From an uncultured Prevotellaceae bacterium (GTDB lineage: Bacteria; Bacteroidota; Bacteroidia; Bacteroidales; Muribaculaceae): a DNA stretch of 49,869 nt. The notes beneath the pieces are model-generated. The model was given only the letters and a program-made list of their open reading frames with translations, ran no database searches and was not told the origin of the DNA. The DNA is taken from NCBI GenBank assembly GCA_947306175.1, contig CAMZFV010000021.1, positions 1 to 49,869 on the forward strand, given 5' to 3'. Position 1 is the stretch's first letter; each line of letters opens with the position of its first letter. The translations under genes and the position numbers were made by a program. Below are positions 41,389 to 49,630 of the stretch, piece after piece.

Positions 41389-43605
41389 ATGGCGATGATG
41401 CAGGAATATTTCACACGTGAGGAACGGCAGGAATTGGCTGGGCTTGTCAGAGATTTGAAGGGTAAGCTGGGTGACCAGTTGTCGCGCCATGATATCGACA
41501 CGGTGCATGACCTCATCGAGCGGGGCATTACCGAGGCGGACATTTTCAAGCGCGACCAATACGGTTTGAATCCCGTCATCCGTCACCTGCGTACCGCGGC
41601 GACCCTGTGTGAAAGCATCGCTCCCGACCGCACGATGGTCATCGCCACGATGATTTACAACCTGTGCCGCAAGGATTTCCTCGACGTGGAGAAGGTGAGG
41701 ACCCTCTTTGACGACGATATTGCCCGCGTGGTTCACGGCCTGCTCAACGTGGCGCCGCTCTACAAGAAGCAGGCGGCTGTCGAGAATGAGAATTTCCACA
41801 AACTGCTGCTCACGTTTGCCGAGGACGTGCGCGTCATCCTCATTATGACGGTGGACCGCCTGGCGCTTATGCGTGCCATCAACCACCACCCCAACGAGAA
41901 GTTTGTGCATGAAATCGCGAGCGAGTCGCGCTATCTATATGCGCCGCTAGCGCACAAACTGGGCCTGTATGCCATCAAGACCGAACTTGAGGACATCTCG
42001 CTCAAGTACCTGAACCGCAAGGTCTTCTCGCAGATTGCCAGGCGCCTGAATGAGACCAAACAGGAACGCGACCAGTATGTCGCGGACTTCATCAAGCCCA
42101 TCGACCAAAGGCTTAAGGAAGAAGGGCTCAAGTTTGACCTCAAGGGGCGCACCAAGTCGATCAACAGCATTTGGCAAAAGATGCAGAAACAGGGTGTGGA
42201 CTTGAACGGCATCTATGACCTGTTTGCCATCCGCATTATCCTGGATACCACACCCAAAGACGAGAAACGCGCATGCTGGCTCGCCTACTCCATCGTGACC
42301 GACATCTACAAGGCCAACCCTTCACGATTCAAGGACTGGATCACCATCCCCAAGAGCAACGGCTATGAGTCGCTGCACATCACCGTTTATGGCCCTGGAG
42401 ACAAGTGGGTAGAAGTGCAGATACGCTCCCGCCGCATGGACGAGACCGCCGAGCGGGGCGTGGCCGCTCACTGGCGATACAAGGGAATCAAGAGCGACGG
42501 CGATGTGGACAAATGGATGAATGAGGTGCGCGAGATGCTGGAGGCAAGCGGTCAAGAGGGACTGATGAGTCTGACGCGCAACATGGACACCAACCTGTAT
42601 AACGACGAGGTGTTTGTGTTCACGCCCAAGGGCGACCTCATCCGCCTGCCACAGGGGGCCACCCTACTCGACTTCGCCTTCCATATCCACACGCGCGTGG
42701 GCAGCACCTGTATGGGCGGCAAGGTGGACGGTAAGAACCAGAAAATCAACTATAAACTCAAGAGTGGCGACACGGTCGAAGTCATCACATCGGCATCACA
42801 GTCGCCACGGTTGGACTGGCTCAAAATTGCTGTCACCAGCAAAGCCCGCAACAAAATCAAGAACGCCATCAACGAACGGCGAGCCCATCTAGCGCAACTG
42901 GCCCGTGAGACGCTACAACGACGTTTCAAGAACCGGAAAATAGAGCTGGATGATGCCACAATGGCGCGTATCATCAAGAAGATGGGCTACAAGACGACGA
43001 CCGAGTTCTATGCCGCCATACAGGAGGACATTATCGACGTGAACACGGTCGTGGAGCAATATGAGGAAATCCTTGACAAGCAGAATGAGGCCATCGCTCA
43101 TGGCACCGCCGAGGAGTTTGTGCTGCAGCAGCCCACACAACAAGAGGAAAAGTTCAGCGACGACATTCTCACCATCGGCGATGACGTCAAGGGCGTGAAT
43201 TACAAGTTGGCCCGTTGCTGCAACCCCATCTACGGCGACAAAATCCAAGGGTTTATCGCCAGCGACGGAGCCATCAAGATCCACCGCACGGATTGCAAGA
43301 ATCTGCGGCACCTCAAGGAGCGCTACCCCTACCGCATCATCCGCACCCGCTGGACCGGCAAAGCGGGCAGTCAGTTTGTCGCCACGCTCAAAGTGCTGGG
43401 CCGCGATGACATCGGCATTGTCGCCTCCATCACTTCGGTCATCAACAAGACCGAAAACTGCCTGTTGCGCAGCATCAACATCCAGTCCCAGGGCGGCCTG
43501 TTCGAGGGCGTGCTGACGGTCAACGTGAACAATATCACCCTACTCGACGACCTCACCAAGAAAATCCTTAACATCAAGGGCGTCAAGCAAGTGGAAAGAC
43601 TTTAA
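41389..43605 (+). CDS. RelA/SpoT homologue (ppGpp synthetase) with inactivated hydrolase domain
   Basis: 738 residues from ATG 41389; a TTG at 41374 would add five. The N-terminal HD region aligns with Rel hydrolases but has lost the site: HD becomes YN (about 90-91) and the following ED becomes RK (94-95), so ppGpp hydrolysis should be absent. The synthetase domain is intact (GRTKSINSIWQKM; SRFKDWITIPKSNGYESLHITVYG; VEVQIRSRRMDETAERGVAAHW). It carries the RFKD loop more usual in bifunctional Rel enzymes than in RelA. A TGS domain (VFVFTPKGDLIRLPQGATLLDFAF) and a C-terminal ACT domain follow. The likely role is the stringent-response synthetase paired with a separate bifunctional enzyme elsewhere. 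It probably forms an operon with the exonuclease 11 bp downstream. Confidence 0.93.
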   Translation: MAMMQEYFTREERQELAGLVRDLKGKLGDQLSRHDIDTVHDLIERGITEADIFKRDQYGLNPVIRHLRTAATLCESIAPDRTMVIATMIYNLCRKDFLDVEKVRTLFDDDIARVVHGLLNVAPLYKKQAAVENENFHKLLLTFAEDVRVILIMTVDRLALMRAINHHPNEKFVHEIASESRYLYAPLAHKLGLYAIKTELEDISLKYLNRKVFSQIARRLNETKQERDQYVADFIKPIDQRLKEEGLKFDLKGRTKSINSIWQKMQKQGVDLNGIYDLFAIRIILDTTPKDEKRACWLAYSIVTDIYKANPSRFKDWITIPKSNGYESLHITVYGPGDKWVEVQIRSRRMDETAERGVAAHWRYKGIKSDGDVDKWMNEVREMLEASGQEGLMSLTRNMDTNLYNDEVFVFTPKGDLIRLPQGATLLDFAFHIHTRVGSTCMGGKVDGKNQKINYKLKSGDTVEVITSASQSPRLDWLKIAVTSKARNKIKNAINERRAHLAQLARETLQRRFKNRKIELDDATMARIIKKMGYKTTTEFYAAIQEDIIDVNTVVEQYEEILDKQNEAIAHGTAEEFVLQQPTQQEEKFSDDILTIGDDVKGVNYKLARCCNPIYGDKIQGFIASDGAIKIHRTDCKNLRHLKERYPYRIIRTRWTGKAGSQFVATLKVLGRDDIGIVASITSVINKTENCLLRSINIQSQGGLFEGVLTVNVNNITLLDDLTKKILNIKGVKQVERL

Positions 43606-43616
43606 GAGAGTGAAGT

Positions 43617-44246
43617 ATGCACATTGTTTCGATAGATAAGCAGACCATCAATGAAATGCCACGGGTGTCCTTCTCGGGGCGCATTCACATCATCGAGGCC
43701 ATCTCGCAGGTCAAAAGCGCCGTTACGGCCCTGCGCACCGCCCCGATTGCGGGATTTGACACCGAGACCCGCCCCAGCTTTCACCGTGGGGAACATCACA
43801 ATATCGCCCTGCTGCAACTATCGACTGAGAGCGATGCCTTTCTGTTCCGCCTCAACAAGACAGGCGTCCCCGCACCATTGAGGCAATACCTTGAGGACAA
43901 GAATTGCATTAAAGTCGGCCTCTCAACAACCGACGATTTCCACCAGCTGTCACGCATCTGTGAGAGATTGAACCCAGCAGGTTTTATTGAGCTGCAACAA
44001 CTGGTCAAGCAATATGAAATTGCTGACATGAGCCTGCAGAAGATCTATGCCATACTATTCCAGCAGAAGATCAGCAAGGGGCAGCAACTCACCAACTGGG
44101 AAGCGCCGCAACTGACCGATGCCCAGCAGCAATATGCCGCCATTGATGCCTGGGCATGTATCCGCATCTATAAGTACCTGCAGAGCGGCCTGTTCATCCC
44201 CGAGCAATCGCCCTACTACCACGAACTTGTCGAGGAAACCAATTGA
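43617..44246 (+). CDS. 3'-5' exonuclease, RNase D-like (DEDDy)
   Basis: A 209-residue single-domain exonuclease. The ExoI motif is AGFDTET, ExoII is GLSTTDDFHQL, and ExoIII is QQYAAIDAWACIRIY, with the Tyr-x3-Asp of the DEDDy class. No HRDC domain is present, so it is shorter than true RNase D. It may trim RNA or DNA 3' ends. It lies 11 bp after the Rsh gene and just upstream of ssrA. Confidence 0.92.
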   Translation: MHIVSIDKQTINEMPRVSFSGRIHIIEAISQVKSAVTALRTAPIAGFDTETRPSFHRGEHHNIALLQLSTESDAFLFRLNKTGVPAPLRQYLEDKNCIKVGLSTTDDFHQLSRICERLNPAGFIELQQLVKQYEIADMSLQKIYAILFQQKISKGQQLTNWEAPQLTDAQQQYAAIDAWACIRIYKYLQSGLFIPEQSPYYHELVEETN

Positions 44247-44320
44247 GGTAACAAATGCCGTTTTCATGATTTTTTTAGGAAAAATCGTGACACAAAGCTT
44301 GTTTGGCACGGAAATTGTTG

Positions 44321-44328
44321 TACCTTTG
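44321..44328 (+). promoter_or_regulatory. −7 box for ssrA
   Basis: TACCTTTG, 30 bp before the tmRNA 5' end, with TTTG further upstream. Confidence 0.6.
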
Positions 44329-44358
44329 CAGCCCGTTTACAACCGGACACATACTATT

Positions 44359-44755
44359 GGGGCTGACTGGCTTTGACAGCGTGTAGAGGTGGTAAGCAAG
44401 CATGCAGAGCGATAATGGCAATGCTCTTAAATATCAGTCATTGACACAATTAAATGGCGAAAACAACTACGCTCTCGCTGCCTAACCGAAGCACAGTAAG
44501 TTCGGCTTTATCGCTGCCCAAGGGGCAGTGACGAGACATCACCCAACTGCCCTCGCGCCGAGGCGGGTTGAAACGGTGGTGCAGGAATATCGGCGATAGG
44601 ACAAGGCAAGCCTCGGGCCGCGTCCGAAATTTAGAGGATAAGCCGCCGGTTGGTCGTCTTGGGCCTGCCAATGGTCGAAAACCAAGCCAAGACTAAGCAT
44701 GTAGAAACCTTATTAGTTCCACGTTTGGACGAGGGTTCAAACCCCTCCAGCTCCA
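44359..44755 (+). ncRNA. ssrA: Transfer-messenger RNA (tmRNA)
   Basis: Rescues stalled ribosomes together with SmpB. The 5' end GGGGCTGACTGG pairs with the 3' end (GGGGCTG with CAGCTCC), closing the tRNA-like acceptor stem. The T-arm GAGGGTTCAAACCCCTC is present, and the CCA end is not encoded. The tag frame starts at GGC 44456 and reads GENNYALAA, stop TAA 44483-44485, with an ALAA proteolysis end typical of Bacteroidetes. The GC-rich pseudoknot region lies at about 44,500-44,690. A 15-bp terminator hairpin follows. The 3' end and terminator recur in diverged form at 49394-49443. Confidence 0.97.
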
Positions 44756-44763
44756 CGGATTTG

Positions 44764-44807
44764 AATACAAGTTATTGATTTTCAATAACTTGTATTAATT
44801 TTATTTT
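44764..44807 (+). terminator. ssrA terminator
   Basis: Perfect 15-bp stem (AATACAAGTTATTGA, loop TTT) followed by AATTTTATTTT. Confidence 0.85.
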
Positions 44808-44982
44808 AAATTGGGTGCGTTTGAACCCACGGTTTTCGGCAACAATTGATTTTAGTCAAGTGTGGGGATTAATAGATTTCTAGGTTAAGTAATCTCGGGG
44901 ATTGTTATTATTTACTTGAAATAAATTTGCGGGATTGATAGATTTTATATTGAATGATATTGTCTATTTCAAAGATTTTCAG

Positions 44983-44990
44983 TATCTTTG
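44983..44990 (+). promoter_or_regulatory. −7 box that fixes the AAA/DUF4143 start
   Basis: TATCTTTG, 24 nt before ATG 45015. It overlaps the upstream in-frame ATG at 44988. Confidence 0.65.
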
Positions 44991-45014
44991 CATCGTTCTT
45001 TACAGTTAACGATT

Positions 45015-46349
45015 ATGGACAATATTTTTCAGCGCAAAATTTATAATCAGATCCTACAATGGAAGCAGGACAATAATGGCAGGAGCGCATTGCTTATTGA
45101 GGGAGCGCGCCGCATTGGCAAATCCACTGTTGTTGAGGCATTCGCCAAACAAGAGTACAGGTCTTATATCCTCATCGATTTCAATAAGGCTACTGCGCGG
45201 ATAAAGTCGTTGTTTGACGATTTGATGGATTTGGATTACATCTTCCTTTATCTGCAAAGCGCCTATCATACGACGCTTTATCAACGCGAGTCGGTAATCA
45301 TATTTGACGAGGTGCAACAATGCCCCAAGGCCCGCCAAGCCATAAAATACCTGGTTCAGGACGGCAGATATGATTATATAGAAACTGGATCCTTGATTAG
45401 CATCAAGAGAAACACCGAGAATATCACCATTCCGAGCGAGGAAGACCGCTTAGAGATGTTCCCGATGGACTATGAGGAGTTCCGTTGGGCTATGGGCGAC
45501 ACGGCCACGATGCCTTTGCTGCGTCAGTTGTTAGAAAACAACCGCACCATGGACGATGAGATGAACCGACGGTATATGCGCGACCTGCGTCTTTATATGC
45601 TGGTGGGTGGAATGCCACAAGCGGTGAACGAATACCTGAAAACAAAGAATTTCAGAGATGTTGACGCTGTTAAGCGCAAGATTCTAAAACTGTATTTCGA
45701 TGATTTCCGCAAGATTGATAAGACTGGGAAAATAGGAAGACTGTATGGCGCCATACCTCAGATGCTCGCCAAAGGCGTAGGCCGATTCTATCCTACATCG
45801 GTCATCAAGGGAATCGGTGCCGAAAAGATGGAGGACCTGCTTATCGCTTTGGAAGACAGCAAGACTGTAAATGTATCCTACCATACGACAGACCCGCAGG
45901 TGGGATTGGCATTTGGTGAGGATCGTAGCAGACAAAAGATATATGTAGGCGACACGGGATTAATGGTAACACTCGCATTCTGGGACAAGCAGTTTACAGA
46001 GAATATACTGTACGACAAACTGCTGTCGGATAAACTGCCAGCCAATTTAGGGTATGTTTACGAAAACTTGGCGGCGCAGATGATGAGAAGCGGTGGTAAC
46101 AAACTATATTTTTACACCTGGCCAAAGGATGAACGGCATAATTACGAAGTTGACTTTCTGCTCTCTCGCGGTGCAAAGATTTGTCCTCTTGAAGTGAAGT
46201 CATCAAGCTATAAATCTCATTCGTCATTAGATGCTTTTTCCGCTAAGTTCTCCTCTCGCATCAGCAAGCGATATGTCGTCTATACCAAAGCGTTAAGACA
46301 TGACGGCGAAACCATCTTGTTACCCATATATATGTTGGGGCTGATATAA
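45015..46349 (+). CDS. AAA ATPase with DUF4143 domain
   Basis: A 444-residue protein. The N-terminal AAA_14 domain has P-loop EGARRIGKST at about 33-42 and Walker B VIIFDEVQQCP. A central part (RLYMLVGGMPQAVNEYL) and a C-terminal DUF4143 region (YEVDFLLSRGAKICPLEVKSSS) complete it. That last segment shows the D-E-x-K pattern of restriction-endonuclease-like folds. Family members are common, often mobile or horizontally spread, and of unproven function; roles in DNA transactions or toxin-antitoxin-like selfishness have been proposed. It is first in a pair with the TOTE-type primase-helicase 20 bp downstream, inside the ssrA-flanked segment. Confidence 0.88.
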   Translation: MDNIFQRKIYNQILQWKQDNNGRSALLIEGARRIGKSTVVEAFAKQEYRSYILIDFNKATARIKSLFDDLMDLDYIFLYLQSAYHTTLYQRESVIIFDEVQQCPKARQAIKYLVQDGRYDYIETGSLISIKRNTENITIPSEEDRLEMFPMDYEEFRWAMGDTATMPLLRQLLENNRTMDDEMNRRYMRDLRLYMLVGGMPQAVNEYLKTKNFRDVDAVKRKILKLYFDDFRKIDKTGKIGRLYGAIPQMLAKGVGRFYPTSVIKGIGAEKMEDLLIALEDSKTVNVSYHTTDPQVGLAFGEDRSRQKIYVGDTGLMVTLAFWDKQFTENILYDKLLSDKLPANLGYVYENLAAQMMRSGGNKLYFYTWPKDERHNYEVDFLLSRGAKICPLEVKSSSYKSHSSLDAFSAKFSSRISKRYVVYTKALRHDGETILLPIYMLGLI

Positions 46350-46368
46350 GGAAGCGATCGTTTTATGA

Positions 46369-49227
46369 ATGATAAATGATATCCCTACATATCAGGAGCT
46401 GAAGCGTGAAAGAGATTTGTTGCTTGAGCGTCTTTCCCAACTGGAGAAGGAGAATGAACGCTTACGTCACCAGCTTGAGCGATACGAGCCTCAAGACGTG
46501 GCACATGAGACCGCTGAATCAGCGATGAAACGACTGTCTTTGCAGGAGAAAGTGACGTTGTTCCGCAGTCTGTTTAGGGGCAGAGAGGATGTGTTTGCCC
46601 GTCGTTGGCAAAGCCGTACCAGCGAAAAAAGCGGCTATCAGCCAGTATGCGTCAATGAATGGAAACAGCAGCTGTGCGACAAGCGCAAATTCAAGTGTGC
46701 CGAGTGTCCGAACCGCCAATTTGCTAAGTTGACCGATGATGACATTTACCGCCATCTTGAGGGCAAAGCTATTGACTGCCGAGATGTAATCGGGTTGTAT
46801 GTTCTCAACGAAGATAACACATGCCATTTCCTTTGTGTGGATTTCGACGACAAGAACTGCGATCATGGTTACAGGTTCGACGTGTTAGCGTTTGTGGAAG
46901 TTTGCAAGAGCTGGAGTGTACCATATTCCATTGAGCGATCCCGTTCGGGCAATGGTGCTCATGTGTGGATATTCTATGAGACAGCTGTTACAGCAGTAAA
47001 AGCACGGCGCCTGGGAAACGCTATACTTACCGAAGCGATGAACCGTGATGGGCGCATCACGTTCAAGTCCTATGACCGACTCTTTCCGAACCAGGACTAT
47101 CTTCCCGAAGGAGGCTTTGGCAACCTCGTTGCTTTACCGCTTCAAGGGCAAGCGAGAAAACAGGGCAACAGCGTTTTTGTCAACGAAGACTTTGAGCCGT
47201 ATCCAGACCAGTGGGATTATTTGCTTCATGTTGGAAAACTTAGCGAAACGAGGTGCGATGAGATCCTGCAACTGAACGCCAATGTACCCTCATTTGGCAA
47301 TCTATCGACCACCAGCGAGAATAAACCATGGGAGACTCCATCTCCTCCAGTAATTGACAAGAATGATTTCAACGGCAAACTCAACATTGTCAAATCCAAT
47401 GCACTCTATATCCCCCTTAATAGTGTATCGGCAAAGGTGGTTAATCATTTTAAACGTGTTGCCTCATTCAAGAACCCCGAGTTCTACAGTCGTCAAGCTA
47501 TGCGGTTTTCAACCTTTAACGTGCCGAGAATTATATCCTGTTCGGAAATCATTGATGACTACTTGGTATTGCCACGTGGATGTGAGGATGCCATTGTTCA
47601 ATTCCTCGAGGAGAAGTTCATAAAACATGAAATCATTGACAAGACTAATCATGGTTCGCCCATTTCCGTTACCTTCAATGGCACTTTGCGTGATGAACAA
47701 CGGGAAGCAGAGAATGCGTTGATCAGTCATTCAAACGGTGTGTTGTCTGCTACAACAGCCTATGGGAAGACCATTGCAGCCATCGGATTGATCGCTCAAC
47801 TTAAGATGAATACGTTAATATTGGTGCACACCAAAGCCTTGCTTGACCAATGGAAGCAAAAGCTTGAAGAATTTCTCATCATTGATCACGAGCAAGAAGA
47901 AAAAACCAACAAACGCGGCCGTAAGAAAAAATGGTCACCCATCGGTACACTGAGTTCCAGTGGCAACTCATTACATGGCATAATTGACATTGCCCTTTTT
48001 CAGTCGTGTACAACTGACGGGGAGGTGAAGTCGTTTGTAAAGAAATACGGTTTGGTGATTGTTGACGAATGCCACCATGTTTCGGCAGTGAATTACGAAC
48101 GAGTGCTCAAGGAAATCACTGCAGCACGTATTTATGGCGTTACTGCGACGCCATTTCGCAAGGATGGTCACCACCCCATCATGTTTATGCAGTGTGGACC
48201 TATCAGATACACAGCCGACACTCATTCGCAGATGGCGAACCAACGCTTCACCCGTCAGCTTCTTCCCCGATTTACTCCGTTCCGAGATACGACAGACAAT
48301 AACGCTTCATATCCCGTGATTATCCAACAACTCGCTGAAGACGAATTCCGCAATCAGCTTATTGTTAACGATGTCCGTGCAGCTCTAAAGGAAGGGCGTT
48401 CACCCATAGTTTTGACAAACCTGAGGTCTCACGTTGACACTCTCGTTGACATGCTAAGACCGCATTGCCCAAACGTTATCACGTTAGTTGGCTCTGCACC
48501 AGCAAAAGAAAAACGGCTGAAGATGGAATTCGTACAAAACATTTCTGACGATGAACCAATGATAATCGTCGCTACAGGGAAATATGTGGGTGAGGGATTT
48601 GATTGCCCACGCCTTGACACGCTGTTTCTGGCATTGCCCGTTTCCTGGAAAGGTATCATCGCCCAATATGCCGGGCGACTGCACCGCGACCACAAAGGCA
48701 AGGAAGAAGTCCGCATCTACGACTATATCGACATCAATGTGCCCATTTGTGAGGCAATGTACCGACGGCGCCTCAAAGGCTATGCCAATGTCGGCTATTC
48801 GCTCAAACCCGAAGGGCTGTTTGCTGATGTGATAGACGAAAGTAGCGTGATTTATGACGGCCAGTCTTTCCTCTTGCCATTCTTGCGAAACATATCACAA
48901 GTGAAACGAAGCCTCGTCATCGCATGCCCCAAAATTAAGATGAGAAAGCATTCTCAAATCATATCAAGATTACTTGACCTGGCGCTACATGGTGTCAAGA
49001 TTGTGGTTTTCACACGCGAAGTCAATGAACTTACCAAACTATTGACGATGCACGGTGTAAATGTAGTCGTGAAAGAGAAACTCACTCTCAACTGCGCTAT
49101 TCTTGACAGATCAAAACTATGGTACGGCAGCGTATGTATTCTCGGCTACCACAATTCCGACGATAACATCATTACCTTCCACAACCCCGAGATTGCTACA
49201 TCCCTGTTAGAACAACTAAACAAGTAA
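46369..49227 (+). CDS. TOTE-type AEP primase fused to superfamily II helicase
   Basis: 952 residues. A coiled coil (about 8-40) is followed by a zinc-cluster region (Cys94, Cys103, Cys110, Cys113; KFKCAECPNRQF) and an archaeo-eukaryotic-primase-like domain with the metal-binding DFDD at 158-161 and SGNGAHVW at 193-200. Then comes an SF2 helicase: ATTAYGKT P-loop, VDECHH, VTATPF, and GEGFDCPRLD...QYAGRLHRD. The last 130 residues look like a phospholipase-D-type nuclease fold (LVIACPKIKM; LDRSKLWYGS), but the HxK motif is not conserved. The primase-plus-helicase layout matches the TOTE conflict systems described by comparative genomics, thought to counter or accompany mobile elements. The start ATG 46369 lies 20 bp after the ATPase gene. 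An in-frame test of the nearby ATG at 46365 gives a stop after four codons. Confidence 0.85.
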   Translation: MINDIPTYQELKRERDLLLERLSQLEKENERLRHQLERYEPQDVAHETAESAMKRLSLQEKVTLFRSLFRGREDVFARRWQSRTSEKSGYQPVCVNEWKQQLCDKRKFKCAECPNRQFAKLTDDDIYRHLEGKAIDCRDVIGLYVLNEDNTCHFLCVDFDDKNCDHGYRFDVLAFVEVCKSWSVPYSIERSRSGNGAHVWIFYETAVTAVKARRLGNAILTEAMNRDGRITFKSYDRLFPNQDYLPEGGFGNLVALPLQGQARKQGNSVFVNEDFEPYPDQWDYLLHVGKLSETRCDEILQLNANVPSFGNLSTTSENKPWETPSPPVIDKNDFNGKLNIVKSNALYIPLNSVSAKVVNHFKRVASFKNPEFYSRQAMRFSTFNVPRIISCSEIIDDYLVLPRGCEDAIVQFLEEKFIKHEIIDKTNHGSPISVTFNGTLRDEQREAENALISHSNGVLSATTAYGKTIAAIGLIAQLKMNTLILVHTKALLDQWKQKLEEFLIIDHEQEEKTNKRGRKKKWSPIGTLSSSGNSLHGIIDIALFQSCTTDGEVKSFVKKYGLVIVDECHHVSAVNYERVLKEITAARIYGVTATPFRKDGHHPIMFMQCGPIRYTADTHSQMANQRFTRQLLPRFTPFRDTTDNNASYPVIIQQLAEDEFRNQLIVNDVRAALKEGRSPIVLTNLRSHVDTLVDMLRPHCPNVITLVGSAPAKEKRLKMEFVQNISDDEPMIIVATGKYVGEGFDCPRLDTLFLALPVSWKGIIAQYAGRLHRDHKGKEEVRIYDYIDINVPICEAMYRRRLKGYANVGYSLKPEGLFADVIDESSVIYDGQSFLLPFLRNISQVKRSLVIACPKIKMRKHSQIISRLLDLALHGVKIVVFTREVNELTKLLTMHGVNVVVKEKLTLNCAILDRSKLWYGSVCILGYHNSDDNIITFHNPEIATSLLEQLNK

Positions 49228-49248
49228 TCTTGTCCACTAGTGCCATAG

Positions 49249-49288
49249 AAAAGGGGGGAATAACCCCCTATTTGTATTCCCCCTTTTT
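49249..49288 (+). terminator. Terminator after the TOTE-type gene
   Basis: AAAAGGGGGGAATA pairs with TATTCCCCCTTTTT around a C-rich loop, ending in a T5 run. Confidence 0.85.
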
Positions 49289-49393
49289 GTGATATAATAA
49301 GCATAGTTGCTGATATGACGTTTTAATCAAAATTCTTTAACCCGCTGAAAATCATTAAAATATAACATCAAGTATTAAAAAGTCATATCATTC

Positions 49394-49443
49394 TCAAATT
49401 CCTCCAGCCCCACCGACTTAAGTCGCTGATATTCAGCGACTTA
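49394..49443 (+). mobile_element. Diverged second copy of the ssrA 3' end and terminator (possible att remnant)
   Basis: TCAAATTCCTCCAGCCCCAC aligns with the tmRNA T-arm/acceptor end at 44737, 19 of 24 bases over the full block. It is followed, as after ssrA, by a hairpin (TAAGTCGCTGA, loop TAT, 49419-49443). That hairpin differs from the ssrA terminator by three compensated base pairs. Weaker similarity continues to a shared TTGAACCCAC...GTTTTC string (44820 and 49470). It reads as the distal junction of an old insertion at ssrA. Confidence 0.6.
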
Positions 49444-49630
49444 TTTTCGTTTATTATAAAACCCTGCTCTTGAACCCACTGTTTTCAGTGAGAGATGGAA
49501 CAAGAGGTTAAACTCTATCATCATCCTTCACCCTAATACATCACTTTTTCACCTCGTTGACTGTATGTAAATGTAAGAATCGGGAGGCGTATACCCCCCG
49601 ATTCAAGTGCCTGTTGTGAGGCTATGGAAA
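49444..49630. other. Intergenic region with a probable minus-strand hairpin
   Basis: No coding frame is evident. An 11-bp stem with one mismatch (GAATCGGGAGG, 49577-49587, with 49594-49604) lies about 27 bp beyond the pfkB stop and may end that transcript, although no long T-run follows. Confidence 0.5.

Noticed and set aside
44756..49393. A complete integrative element with its own integrase
   Set aside because: Only the ATPase and the TOTE-type primase-helicase are encoded. No tyrosine or serine recombinase motif was found, so only a remnant island is proposed.
49394..49443. A tRNA gene at the right end
   Set aside because: Only the T-arm/acceptor-like 3' end is present. No anticodon or D arm precedes it, and it aligns with the ssrA 3' end.
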